In this document: piece by piece, positions 20,358-30,302 of the stretch | How positions within the stretch are numbered: position 1 is the stretch's first letter | Layout: every line of letters starts with the position of its first letter | Assembly (NCBI GenBank): GCA_964469925.1 | Contig: CAYXZL010000001.1 | Coordinates: forward strand, 99,327-163,326 | Length of the DNA: 64,000 nucleotides | Reading direction: 5' to 3' | From: CAYXZL01 sp964469925 | GTDB taxonomy: Bacteria; Patescibacteriota; Gracilibacteria; Absconditabacterales; Absconditicoccaceae | The notes under the pieces: generated by a model | Databases searched by the model: none | Told to the model about the DNA's origin: nothing | Seen by the model: the letters and a program-made list of their open reading frames with translations, nothing else | Made by a program: the position numbers and the translations under genes

Positions 20358-20421
20358 AAAACCAAATCATAACACTCACCTTATATATCCCAAACAAGAA
20401 TACAAGATAAATGTCAAGAAT

Positions 20422-20503
20422 GGGCAGAGTAGGATTCGAACCTACGTAGCCGTGAAGCGGCGGGTTTACAGCCCGCTGCATTTGACCGCTCTGCCATCTG
20501 CCC
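20422..20503 (-). tRNA. tRNA-Tyr (anticodon GUA)
   Basis: 82 nt with a long variable arm, as bacterial tRNA-Tyr. Anticodon stem GCGGG with loop CUGUAAA, anticodon GUA. Acceptor GGGCAGA/UCUGCCC. Confidence 0.97.
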
Positions 20504-20535
20504 ATATACAGTACTCGATACATAACTAAGGACTC

Positions 20536-20781
20536 CTATGTCCCAGCGGACAAGTTGAGTTCAACCACATCGGCAGTAGAACCCGTACTCAACAGGCCAA
20601 ACATGAGCAAGAAACCGACAAACATCACCAAAAAGCCAAAGAGAATATAGCCAACCCTCGTGCTTCCAAGATGGGTTTCCATCCATTCACTGGTGCCAAA
20701 CCATTCAATAAAGTAGGAGGAATAGTAGACAATAGCGAATCCGATACCAACAATGATCACTCCCAAGAAAAAGCTCTGCAT
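20536..20781 (-). CDS. Small two-helix membrane protein
   Basis: 81 residues. Helix one FFLGVIIVGIGFAIVYYSSYF, a loop with WFGTSEWMETHLGSTRVGY, then helix two ILFGFLVMFVGFLLMFGLLS and a short polar tail. No UGA. The layout resembles small CPR membrane proteins of unknown role; SecE or SecG cannot be excluded but lacks their motifs. It lies between two tRNA genes on the same strand. Confidence 0.65.
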   Translation of the reverse strand: MQSFFLGVIIVGIGFAIVYYSSYFIEWFGTSEWMETHLGSTRVGYILFGFLVMFVGFLLMFGLLSTGSTADVVELNLSAGT

Positions 20782-20814
20782 GTCACTGCGGTTGCGTTAC
20801 GGAATAATTCAAAA

Positions 20815-20887
20815 GCGGACAACGGGACTCGAACCCGTGCAAACAGAGCTGAAGTCTGCTATGCTACACCAATTACATCATGTCCGC
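20815..20887 (-). tRNA. tRNA-Gly (anticodon UCA), reads UGA as glycine
   Basis: Acceptor GCGGACA/UGUCCGC, discriminator U73 (base 20814), both features of bacterial tRNA-Gly. Anticodon stem GCAGA/UCUGU with loop CUUCAGC gives anticodon UCA (bases 20850-20852). T arm ACGGG-UUCGAGU-CCCGU. A UCA anticodon pairs with UGA. Together with the conserved glycines at UGA across the window this is the decoding tRNA of genetic code 25, as established for SR1 and Gracilibacteria. Confidence 0.97.
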
Positions 20888-20917
20888 ACAAGATTTGCGT
20901 GATGTAAGGCCGGATAC

Positions 20918-20940
20918 AAAAAAAGGCACTAGCGTGCAAA
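20918..20940 (-). terminator. Weak terminator-like hairpin downstream of tsaD
   Basis: On the minus strand GCAC-GCTA-GTGC is followed by C and seven T. The stem is only four base pairs, so termination would be weak and may let transcription continue into tRNA-Gly(UCA). Confidence 0.35.
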
Positions 20941-21003
20941 CTACCTTATACAAAAAACCTGATGAGAAGTCAAGGGGATCATGCGACACATTGACCGCTA
21001 GGT

Positions 21004-22083
21004 CTAGACAGTGTCTTGGTGTTGCAAGAGCAGTCAGACAAGACCAATCATGGCAGCATTGTCAGTACAATAGGCAAATGACTGAGGAACATAGAATGAG
21101 ACATTACTAGACAGGTGCTTACCAGCATATTCCTGTATGTATTCTCTTAGTCTCTTGTTAGCAGATACACCACCGACGACACCAATACTCCTAGCGTTAT
21201 AGGCTAATGCCGCCCTAATAAGTTTTTTGCCTAAAACCTCTACTACTGACTCCTGAAATTCATAGGCCAACATATCCACTTGTGTTTGTGTAAGTCAAGC
21301 AGCAGCAAGAGTGGTGCCTGCCATTCCATGAGTACTGTTGTATGTTCTCATGGTTTCTGCCTGTCTTGATACCTGTGATTTCAGTCCAGAAAAGGAGAAA
21401 TCAAAACTAGATTTAGACAAAAAGGATCTTGAAAAAAGTTGCTGAGAAGCTCAATGGTAGTTTGCCGCCTGCTGACTAACCCATGGTCCTCACGGGTTAG
21501 GTCCACCCAGCATTCTTGATACTTTGTCAAAAGCTTCACCAGAAGCGTCGTCCAACTTTCCTCCAAGCTTTTTGATAGCAAAGCGATCAATAAAAAAGAA
21601 GTCATCTCATGTTTGGCACTGGTCTTTGGTATCAACCAAGTAAAGGTCGTTGTGTCAACCACTAACACTTAAGACAACAAGGGGAAGTAAAATGTCATCA
21701 ACGCTTCTATCAAGGAAAAGAGACAAGATATGTCCATGAATATGATTGACTCTAATGAGGGGCTTGTGATAATGGTGAGCAAGAGTGGATGCTACGGATT
21801 TGCCAACCAGGAGCGATCAGGGGAGTCATGGCTCTACGGTTACAGACACACTATCGCTTGCTTCTACGGCATCCCGACCAACAGATGCGATGACTGCTAA
21901 TAACTGTTCGCTATGAATCCTCGAAGCCAACTCGGGCACAACCCCTCCATAGCGTTGATGCTCGCTAACTTGGGAATATGATTTCATGATTTCGACCCAA
22001 AATTTGTCACCATCGCTGGCAACAACGGCAACGGAGGTATCGTCGCAGCTTGTTTCAATTGCTAGGCTCTTGTGTGTAATCAT
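21004..22083 (-). CDS. tsaD: tRNA N6-threonylcarbamoyladenosine synthase component TsaD
   Basis: 359 residues. LAIETSCDDTSVAVV, VTVEPGLPGSLLVGKSVAS, VNHIHGHILSLF (metal-binding His pair), LVVLSVSGGHNDLY, DDASGEAFDKVSRMLGG, FDFSFSGLKSQ, GVVGGVSANKRLRE and CTDNAAMIG are all TsaD motifs. Nine or so glycines in them are UGA. With partners it makes t6A37 in tRNAs reading ANN codons. A UGA at 21034 would truncate it in the standard code; the true stop is UAG at 21004. ATG 22083 gives the expected start MITHKSLAIETSCD. Confidence 0.97.
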
Positions 22084-22142
22084 AAATGAAAGTGCAATAA
22101 ATAGTGGTAGAAGGCACAGAGGGCACAACCCAACAAGTATGC

Positions 22143-23147
22143 CTAGTGAGAGGGTTTTTTAAAGATAAAATGCGACATCTGAAAATGGTCGTATATAGAG
22201 CCCTTTTCATGATTAATGAGTTGAAAATTATGATTTTCAAAGAAGTCGATCAAGGTTTGCCAGTCATAATTTCTGATGTCTATCAAGTTCACCCTTTCAT
22301 CGGGAAGAAAGTGAATAACCTCTCACCTGAAATTTACGACCGTTTTTTTAGTAAACAAAAAGTAAAACCCAAAAACCATTGCTCATGTCGAAGGCTCATT
22401 CGAAGTTTCCAAAATCATCTTTCAATGATCGCTTGGTACACCGACTTTGTGCAAAGGAGTAAGATAAAAGTCATTTTTGTTTTCATTTCTAAGATAAGAG
22501 GAATACCTATCAAAAAGCCTAATCTTCATCTGTGTATCATTGGGGTCTCTTGAAAGAGCGTCAAATCGGACATAATCGTCAGGTCTCAGGATATTGTAGA
22601 GGGAATCAGTAATGCTTGTCTGATTGAGATTTCCAAAAGTGCGGCCCAAAAAAGAAAAAATATTCATTTCATAGTGTGATGTGATGTTTCTGATATTGCG
22701 GACAAAGTGTAGACTAAAAATATCTGCACATACTAAGTGTATTTTGAGTCATGTAATGTCTTTGAGATTCTCCTGCGTCAGTTCGAGCATGGATTGAGAG
22801 CTGTCGACTCCGATATAAACAAAGTCGAGTCCCTGTTTGGTGAGCTCTATCAATAAAGGCTTTTCTTGGCAACTATTCCCACAACCAAGACTAATAAGTG
22901 CAAAATGTTTTCCCCTAACTATGTCAATGAGATTCGCCTCAAAGCGTTCAACATAGTCAAAGCCCTTTTTGAGATCACTATGGGAAAGTAACGATTGAGA
23001 GGGGTCGTTTTTGGGACGAGCACCATAATACTGTTCTGCTCATCACCAAAAGTAAAGAAACTTCTGATCAAGTCATCTTTTCTTAAAGTGTTGTATGAGT
23101 TCGTCATATGACTCGTTCTCAGAGCCCCACTGTTGAAAAACACTCAT
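22143..23147 (-). CDS. SAM-dependent methyltransferase, EgtD-like (histidine-specific methyltransferase fold)
   Basis: 334 residues. SAM-binding motif I LISLGCGNSCQEKPLLIEL near 95, then FVYIGVDSSQSMLELTQENL, which is typical of the EgtD/DUF2260 family (GSGxxxKT..LL, then VDIS). INIFSFLGRTFGNL-like and LRPDDYVxFDAL segments (x=CGA) match the middle of the family; Trp fits. EgtD proper trimethylates histidine, but the family also methylates other substrates. It is translated 10 bp after the HD protein and 59 bp before tsaD, so the three probably form an operon. Confidence 0.75.
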
Positions 23148-23157
23148 TTACAAAAGC

Positions 23158-24045
23158 TTAATCTGATAAAAAATTATAGAGTTCAAACTTGTCATGAGGA
23201 GTCTCAGTGAGTACGACGCCAGACTTGAAAACAAATCTTGCAAAAAATCTTTCCCCATCAGTTCGCATTGAGACAATGTCGATACACGAATTAAATCTCG
23301 GAGAGGAAACGAGTTTCTCAAACCATTGTTTGTCTTCCGATTGCCACACAATTGCATTAGTGTTTTTGTATGCTAAGAGGTAGGTGTTATGATCAAAGTT
23401 ATAAAACGTCTGATTAAAAAGGTCGTGTTTGAGGTCCGCAACAGAAAGTAGCTTGTGTTTGTGAAGATATCCTTGGAATTGTTGCGTTATCTGTTCTATA
23501 TCAAAGTCTTTGTGTGAGAGAATCTCCCTAAGTGGTTGATAGATGGCCTGAGTTTCAAAAGTCATCCTCACTTGTTTGTTTGGTTTGAGTCATCCAAGAG
23601 TAGAAAGGTTGTGATCTCTGTCTGCAATTTTGAGCAACAAAACCCTGACATCTTTCATGCCCCCAGCTAGGATTTTCTCTATCTTGTCATTGAATACGAC
23701 CTCAGGATGAGAAACAAAATAGAGGGGATCTTCGGTGACTGACTCGACCAAAAAGGCAACTGTTGGTCAAAATATAGTCACAACATCAGCAATATTAACA
23801 TCCTCACAGTCCTCTACTGCATCATGGAGAAGAGCCGCAAGGATAAGTTCAATGTCTTGGTATTTTTCGGCCACATCGAGCGACACCGCCATGGGGTGTG
23901 TGACATAGGGCAGATTATCATACTTTCTTTTTTGTCATTTGTGTGCACGCATAGAAAAATCTACTGCTTCTATGATACTGTCCTGGTAGACTTCATAGTC
24001 GGGAAATATATCTCTCAGTCTATGGAGGTAGGTAGCTTTATCCAC
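23158..24045 (-). CDS. HD-domain protein related to the (p)ppGpp hydrolase domain of Rel/SpoT
   Basis: 295 residues. RAHKGQKRKYDNLPYVTHPM, LAALLHDAVEDCEDV and LLLKIADRDHNLSTLGG carry the metal-binding H...HD...D residues of SpoT-type hydrolases. No synthetase, TGS or ACT domain follows; the C-terminal 130 residues are different and unrecognised. It may be a small alarmone hydrolase or act on another nucleotide. No in-frame ATG is found near the N-terminus: GTG at 24045 is used here, with TTG at 24072 as an alternative. Full-length rel lies at 34317. Confidence 0.8.
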
Positions 24046-24368
24046 AGCACTACAAACAGGTAAATGACACAAAAAGAAACCACACCACTTCTATCATTTT
24101 TTACAAAACAAGCAAGAAGAAAGTCGACCAAGACAAGCTTTTGAGAGTTGTTCTAGGCATGAGCACTCTGTGGGGAAAGTGCTTTTCTTACAGTATTTCA
24201 TTATTTTCTTCTCTCTGTTGCTGATATTCCAGTCTAGACATTGCTGTCGTGGATCATAAAATCATATTGTCTTGTATGCATACTAACGATCGCTATACAC
24301 AAAACAATATCTACAGCACTGTATAGTAGGAGTTGGACTTGTCCCACTTTACTACCTTGTCGCTTCGT
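24046..24368. other. Divergent intergenic region between the HD gene and comM
   Basis: 323 bp with no convincing gene. It must hold promoters for both directions. One hairpin is visible at about 24163-24188 (AGCACT ... AGTGCT followed by a short T run). The HD reading frame stays open for some distance into it without an ATG. Confidence 0.5.
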
Positions 24369-25913
24369 ATGGTTCACTTTGTCAAAACCTATACAACAAT
24401 AGGTCTTCAGTGATTTGAAATCGTAGTAGAGGTAGACTCAGCTAAGTCACTACCAACCATTGAGATTATTGGTTTGCCAGACGCAGCAATCAAAGAGTCA
24501 AAAGAGAGACTGAGAGCGACATTTAGAAACTGTTGATTGAGCCTTCCTCCTCGCAAGATCATTCTCAATCTAGCACCATCAGACAGCAAAAAAATAGGAA
24601 CAAGCTTCGACTTGCCAATGGCAGTAGCACTGCTTTTGCTAACGACACCTATTACACAAAAAGCACAACAAGGCCTGACTAAGGTTCTGTTTTTTGGTGA
24701 AATGTGATTAGATGCTTCGGTCAAGAGGGTTAATGGACTATTGCCAGCAGTGATAGCTGCCATGGAACAGGGTTATCGTCATTTTGTGGTCCCGGAAGAT
24801 AATCAATACGAGTTGGAGTATTTACCCAGCATCACCATTTACCCTGTATCTCATTTTCAACAAGTTATTGATCATCTCACAGGTCAGCAACCAATAAGCC
24901 CGCCATCAGAGATCAAAAGTATCGATGATCTCTATCAGTACCATAGTGCATCGGTTGATTTTGTAGATATCAAGTGACACATGGTCCTCAAGAGGGCTTT
25001 GAGCATCGCAGCAGCAGGAAGCCACAATGTACTGCTCATCGGTGCACCAGGGACAGGGAAGACAATGTTAAGTAAGGCATTACAAGGCATATTGCCTCCA
25101 CTTGGCTTTGAAGAAATCGTAGAGGTGAGCCAAATATATTCAGTGGTAGGTAAACTAGATAAGGACACACCACTTATTACACAAAGACCCTTTCGCCAGG
25201 TCCACCACACCGCATCCAAGGTATCGATCGTGTGAGGCGGTACACGTATGTCGCCAGGAGAAGTGTCACTTGCACACAAAGGTATTTTGTTTTTCGATGA
25301 ACTCCCAGAGTTTCCAAGAGAGGTACTAGAGGTACTAAGACAACCAATCGAGGACAAGATTATCAACATATCTCGTGCAAATGGCACAGTCCAATACCCC
25401 GCCAATTTCATGTTTGTGGCAGCCATGAACCCTTGCAAGTGTGGCTATTACAAAGACCCTCAAAAATCCTGTACCTGTACGTTCAATGAAATCAAAAAAT
25501 ATCAGTCCAAAGTCTCCTGACCCTTGTTGGATAGGATCGATATGATCCTCGAAGTGCCAAGAGAAACCATAGATACGATCATTGATAGTAAGGAAAAAGA
25601 GAATTCAGATCATATTAGACAAAAGGTAATAGTCGCACGACAAGCACAACAAAAACGTTTCGTGTCTACTGAGCTCACCGCCAATGCACACATGCAGGCC
25701 AAACATATTGATACAATGATACAGCTTGACCAGACCTGCAAAAAGTTTCTCAAGCAAGCAGCAGAATCACTTCATCTATCAGCTAGGGTGATTCATAGAA
25801 CCATCAAGCTAGCCAGAACCATAGCCGACTACGAACAAAGTGAGGCTATCTTGATGCAACATATAGCAGAGGCCTTGCATTATAGAAGCAAAACAATGTT
25901 TGTAGAAGAGTAA
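24369..25913 (+). CDS. comM: ComM/YifB family AAA+ ATPase (Mg-chelatase-like)
   Basis: 514 residues. N-terminal Lon-like domain (LPTIEIIGLPDAAIKESKER, LNLAPSDSKKIGTSFDLPMA), Walker A GAPGTGKT near 225, HHTASKVSIVGGG, LAHKGILFFDELPEF (Walker B) and the Cys-rich insert NPCKCGYYKDPQKSCTC. Sensor region PLLDRIDMILEV and C-terminal LSARVIHRTIKLARTIAD follow. ComM is a hexameric helicase that promotes branch migration in natural transformation. Six or more glycines are UGA. At 25638-25640 a CGA codon occupies the position of a usually conserved Arg (VA-x-QAQQKRF), an exception to the Trp pattern. Confidence 0.95.
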
Positions 25914-25931
25914 TTTTACGTCAACAAGTCG

Positions 25932-26687
25932 ATGGCAACCAAACAAGAAGTATGGTCATACTGTAAGCAGCTGCTATCAGCATGTTCTGAAGGCAAGCTT
26001 GGTTATATGCAAATGCCAGAAGACACAAACCCCTGATTTACGGCTCATGATAGGGAGCAAGCTCTCCGTTACTTTACCTTGCCCATGGCACTCAACTATC
26101 AAAGAAATAGTTACAAACTACGGCAGTCAGCCTTAGAAAGTTATCGTGATGAAGAAAGCAAAAAAATATACGATCTGGAATGGGTAACAAACGCTCATGA
26201 CGATGAGCTGAGGTCACTGTTGTTACGTTACAAGCTAGCTCTCCAGCCCAACAAACATACTAATACGCGAAAAACAATAGCAACGAGCATTTTTCAACAG
26301 TGGTGATCGTGTGTATGACTGCTCAATGCTGCCGAGCGAGACTTTTTATGATTACAGACCTTGATCCAGTCAGAATACAAAAAAGCTTTTCCTTATCTAT
26401 CCTGACCCAAAATCTTTCATTATCGATCGTCAATCATACAGAGTTACGCCTTTTCTCCCTTAGTTCATAGTGAGTATATCGACATTGCACCCGATACACA
26501 CGTCATACAAGCATCGTTGAAGCTGGGAGTTATAACAACAGCAGAAGCAAACAAAGTCGACAGGGAAGCAATTTCCGACAGACGACGCACGATATTGGAC
26601 TGATCGGACATAACGCCTATCCAAATGCACTCACCACTGTGGTTTTGGAGTAGAAATAATTTTTCTTTTGTGCTTGAGTCAGTATAA
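25932..26687 (+). CDS. Conserved hypothetical protein with helix-hairpin-helix glycosylase-like C-terminal half
   Basis: 251 residues, with UGA as Gly at five sites and CGA/CGG at several. The C-terminal part LSGPKIFHY-x-SSIIQSYAFS (x=CGA) followed by DIAPDTHVIQASLKLGVIT resembles the GPKI...YW and VDxHV..x..LG pattern of DNA-glycosylase-like proteins of unknown function. A Trp at x matches that pattern. It starts 18 bp after comM on the same strand, suggesting cotranscription and perhaps DNA processing. Enzymatic activity is not established. Confidence 0.6.
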
Positions 26688-26717
26688 TCATCCCATGCTC
26701 TAGTCTTTCCTCATCAT

Positions 26718-28076
26718 ATGCACAAACTCAGAGCTGTTGTGATTATCATTGTGGGTTGAGCAGGGATAGCAATCACAAGCCTATTCCTCTTTGCTTGATC
26801 ATGAAAAGCTCCAGCAGAATCGGAGGACGCAAATCTTGAAATTCCTCAGATACGTATAGCGACCGGACACGTATCACGTACGAGCACGACACTAACCGAT
26901 GATCCAAACCCCACGACGCCAGTATTGAGAGTCGCAATGCCGAAGTGGCTCTATACGCCAACACTACAGACACTAATCCGTAATTTTCAAGAACAACAAA
27001 AAGTGCAGGTAGAGATGGTGCTTAGTGACAGCCCAAATACCTACCAGCAAAGTCTAGATAACGATTTCTTAACAAATCAAACAATAGACCTAGCACTGAT
27101 CCCAAGTGACCGACTGCATAGCTATCAGGAACAGGCTTTCGCACTCACTATTGATGCCAGTCTTCGCGGAGTCTTTCATAGGTCGTTTTATACAGAGCTT
27201 ACCAACCCATCAGCGACCTATATCCCGTTTGCGATCGACCCGCTCATGACAGTGATACGTAAAGGTTTATGGGATAGTGTGCAAGACCCTAGCCTAGCAA
27301 AATTGCAGTCTTTAGCTCGTACGATATTTAGCACGACACTGCCACTCCCCTTGATACTAGGACTAAGTGAGACAGATAGACAACTTCTCCAAAAATGACG
27401 AGAGTCGTATCCAAACCAATTCATCTCGATCCAACAATTATTTTCCACTGCTATCCATGACCAAGATAGACAGCTCCTTGACCAACTTATCGATGCCACA
27501 TCATCGCACATAGCAGGAACACGAAATTATGCTACCATGAGGGCATTGTTGGCGACCAACAAAGATGATAGTGATGACTGCAATACCTATCCTGCATGAT
27601 GTCTACTCGCATCACGCAAATCAGGGATTGCTACTGCTAGTGCAAGCGATGTCACTAGCTGGGAGCTCTACAACAGTGGTTTCAAAAGCTACGATTACGA
27701 GCTATTGGCATTCCCCAACAGCACACATAGCTACCCTATCAGACTGCGGTGACGATATAGCAGTAAGCACACAAACCATAGACAGGCCTTGCAACATTTG
27801 ATCAACACACTACTGCAACAGGGGCAAACAGACCAATCACTCGTACCACCATTGTTGATATCACCCTTTCTCTCCCGTATAGCCATAGACAAAAGCAATA
27901 CCCCCTATCCATCTATTCGAAAAACAGAAAACAGACGAAATCCTATCGTTGCATCGACACAGCGACAAACAGAGACAATCAAAAAACGATGACGAAATGA
28001 GCTCTTTGAAGGTCGTATCGACCCTAACCTGCGACTGTACCAACAATATCAATTAATACAAGGTCAGTGAAAGTAG
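26718..28076 (+). CDS. Extracellular solute-binding-like protein
   Basis: 452 residues. The N-terminus has a hydrophobic segment (VVIIIVGGAGIAITSLFLFAG) that acts as signal or anchor. LRVAMPKWLYTPTLQTLIRN is the first strand and helix of a periplasmic-binding fold; LALIPSDRLHSYQEQAFALT and YIPFAIDPLMTVIRKGLWD fit its hinge. Near residue 343 comes IRL-x-G-x-YSSKHTNHRQALQHLI with CGG and CGA at x. Solute-binding proteins have GWGWxxSKxSKN here, so both codons read well as Trp. Ligand unknown; no ABC transporter genes adjoin. Confidence 0.75.
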
Positions 28077-28091
28077 GGGTTGTTTTTTTGA

Positions 28092-28385
28092 TTAATCTTC
28101 TAAGGTCTGAAACAGTTCGCCCTGAGTGAGTCACTTTGGATTTTCAGGAGAGACCTTATAGAAGGGTCAATTTCTAAATCCAGCGGAAGCGTCAGTCAAG
28201 AGCGTATCAGCAGCATCAAAGTCACCTTCTCTGATGGCATCACGGGCTGCTTCTAGTCACTGTATTAGTTTAAGCGTTTCCTCTCTCAGTACGCCTTCCA
28301 TCGTCCCAAGGGTTGCAGTATCAGGTAGGTCTGCTTTGTTCTCAGTTCCTAATCATAAACACCTCCCCAATAAACTCAAAACCAT
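28092..28385 (-). CDS. Small secreted protein, possible lipoprotein
   Basis: 97 residues. The short hydrophobic start MVLSLLGRCLGLG could be a lipoprotein signal (Cys9) if translation begins slightly upstream at a TTG. The rest is helical: TMEGVLREETLKLIQGLEAA, RDAIREGDFDAADTLLTDAS, and a conserved-looking FRNGPFYKVSPENPKG. Three glycines are UGA. The gene is convergent with the solute-binding gene. No family recognised. Confidence 0.55.
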
Positions 28386-28462
28386 AACCAAAAAAAATAA
28401 GAGGATAAACTACATGAAACAGCAATCAAATATAGAAGAAAAGTCAATAATAAAAACATAGA

Positions 28463-29347
28463 CTACTTTTCATTCAACAAATCATGTACCTTCCTCAGGT
28501 GTTGATCATCAACATGGGTATAGATTTGCGTAGTTGTGATAGACGAATGTCCTAGTAGGGCCTGTACCGCTCTGATATCAGCTCCTTTTTTAAGTAAACT
28601 GGTAGCAAAGCTATGCCTGAGGACGTGTGGCGTGACTTTTTTGTCGATGCCAGCCAGTACAGCATACTGTCTCACCAAGTCCTCTACCGCATTTCTTGTC
28701 AGTCCGGCACTTCATAGCTTGTTGTTAGAGAGGCTAATAAACAAGTAAGGATTGTCGTCATTCCTATGTCTCAAGTAGTCGATGATAACCTGGTGTGCCT
28801 CTTTGACTAAAAACACAGACCTCACCTTATTCCCTTTTCCCACCAAAGAAAATTGGTCAGAGTCAGTGGGTATTTGGTCGATCCTGACATTGATTAATTC
28901 ACTCACTCTCAATCAACTTCCGTACAGTGTCCACAAGATGGCCTTGTCTCTCCATTGCTTGAGTTCGTTCTTTTCATACAGGTCGGGAGCAGCCAAGATA
29001 CGATCTACTTCGTCTTGAGTCAAGAAAGAAACTTTTTTGCCAGGAGTCTTCGCCAACTCCAACTTGTCAGGAGCCATACAATCCACATCCATCTTGTGAC
29101 AAAACTTCAAAAACGCTCTGACTGCTATGATATGATAGTTTATGGTCTGTTTGCTCAATCCCTGCTTGTGGAGCTTCATCCTCCAATCCAAGAGTTGCAT
29201 CCTATTGAGAAGATGGACTTCGATGTCACCCACCTGCTCGACCAGTCTATTCAACCATAGCGAATAATTTTCCAAGGTCTTGGGGCTCATGTTTTTTTCA
29301 TACTCCATGTAGACGAGATATTTGTCGATTAAGTCGGTTAGATACAT
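28463..29347 (-). CDS. xerD: Tyrosine recombinase, XerC/XerD type
   Basis: 294 residues. N-terminal SAM-like core-binding domain (YLVYMEYEKNMSPKTLENYS). Catalytic domain: GSGLRVSELINV (Arg; Gly by UGA), VGKGNKVRSVFL (Lys), TPHVLRHSFATSLLKKGADI (His-x-x-Arg), LLGHSSITTTQIYTHV (His and nucleophile Tyr). All catalytic residues are intact and encoded by AGA/AGG or non-recoded codons. Chromosome-dimer resolution at dif is the likely role as it lacks an attached element. No dif-like site was identified here. Confidence 0.93.
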
Positions 29348-29490
29348 ACGAGGAAAGTGCTAAAATTCCTTTAGTGACAAAGAAATAATTGCGCGGCCAT
29401 AATAGTATTATGAGAAAAAAACTATATTGTGCAAAGTAACTGTATAGGTCCCGCAAGAAAAAACAAGCAGAGGATGACAAGAGAAACCTA

Positions 29491-29518
29491 TTGACAAAAT
29501 AGTAAAAAATAATAGTGT
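29491..29518 (+). promoter_or_regulatory. Sigma70-type promoter for small gene at 29544
   Basis: TTGACA at 29491-29496 and TAGTGT at 29513-29518, 16 bp apart, ending 25 bp before the ATG. The -10 element is weak. The same -35 and spacing recur before the second small gene. Confidence 0.5.
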
Positions 29519-29543
29519 AACAACAATCAAAAACAGGTACCTT

Positions 29544-29753
29544 ATGAAAGCGATTATTATCTTATTGGGGTTTGCGGCTCTGCCGTTGCTGCTGGGGTTG
29601 TTAATGTTGCTAAACCTGCGAAGCAAAAGGCGTTTCGCAGACGGAGACCAAGAGATTGCAGTGGTACACTGCGTTTCCATGGCGATTGCAACGATCTTGA
29701 TAGGTATCGGGATCGGGGCGGCTGCTGTGATCGTGGTCGCAGTACTGCTGTAA
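29544..29753 (+). CDS. Small two-helix membrane protein
   Basis: 69 residues. Helix one AIIILLGFAALPLLLGLLML, a basic/acidic loop (SKRRFADGDQE), helix two SMAIATILIGIGIGAAAVIVVAVLL to the end. GC-rich relative to neighbours and without UGA. One CGA lies in the basic loop (LNL-x-SKRR), where Arg is as plausible as Trp. It has its own promoter and a strong terminator, so it is an independent unit. It looks like a distant paralogue of the gene at 29880. Confidence 0.65.
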   Translation: MKAIIILLGFAALPLLLGLLMLLNLRSKRRFADGDQEIAVVHCVSMAIATILIGIGIGAAAVIVVAVLL

Positions 29754-29760
29754 ATAGGAA

Positions 29761-29787
29761 GCGGGCGTATCGCCCGCCCTTTTTTTA
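29761..29787 (+). terminator. Strong intrinsic terminator
   Basis: GCGGGCG-TAT-CGCCCGC stem of seven GC pairs followed by CC and seven T. It begins 8 bp after the stop of the small membrane gene. Confidence 0.95.
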
Positions 29788-29822
29788 TTAAACACGAAAA
29801 GATCGCGGGCGAGAAAAGCATA

Positions 29823-29850
29823 TTGACAAGCGGAAAAAAAAGCATATATT
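29823..29850 (+). promoter_or_regulatory. Strong sigma70-type promoter
   Basis: Consensus -35 TTGACA at 29823-29828, 16 bp spacer, -10 TATATT at 29845-29850, then an AT-rich initial region; ATG follows at 29880. Confidence 0.7.
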
Positions 29851-29879
29851 GATAAAAAATATAAAAATATAAAAAAAAT

Positions 29880-30302
29880 ATGCACATCATCGTACTAGTG
29901 ACCGTTTTCGGTGTGTCGTTCACCGCAATAGGAGGGGGCTGTTTCCTCTTCTTAAGGGCAAAAGCAGAACAATGGAAAGTAAAAAGCTCGCCAGATCTTT
30001 TTGTCGGTTGGTTGCGAGCAAGTAGCCTAGCCTTGTTCATGTGCTGTGTTGGTATAGTCCTAAGTATAATAGCCATCATAGGTTGGCTATGCATTGCAAC
30101 ACAATGAAGTTGGCTTATCCACTGTTTGTTTTTGCTCACGACACTACTTCCGCATTGCTTAGGAGGTAATAGTAAAATGGGGGTATTCCCCCAACCTTGC
30201 CTTAGAAAAACACACATACTGGCCTCATGTAAAAGGCTTTTCAGAAAACAAATCTACCCATGCCTTGCTACCACTACCGCCCATACAGCAACCTGCGGGT
30301 AA
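29880..30302 (+). CDS. Small membrane protein, C-terminus uncertain
   Basis: Residues 1-75 form helix one (IIVLVTVFGVSFTAIGGGCF), a charged loop (RAKAEQWKVKSSPD) and helix two (ALFMCCVGIVLSIIAIIGWL). In the standard code it would end at UGA 30105-30107 with 75 residues, similar to its 69-residue neighbour. With UGA=Gly it continues to UAA at 30300-30302 and overlaps the comF end by 49 bp; the added 65 residues look poorly conserved. Which end is used cannot be told from sequence. Confidence 0.5.

Noticed and set aside
28463..29347. Integrated mobile element indicated by the tyrosine recombinase
   Set aside because: No flanking direct repeats, tRNA target or phage genes were seen; XerD housekeeping is more likely.
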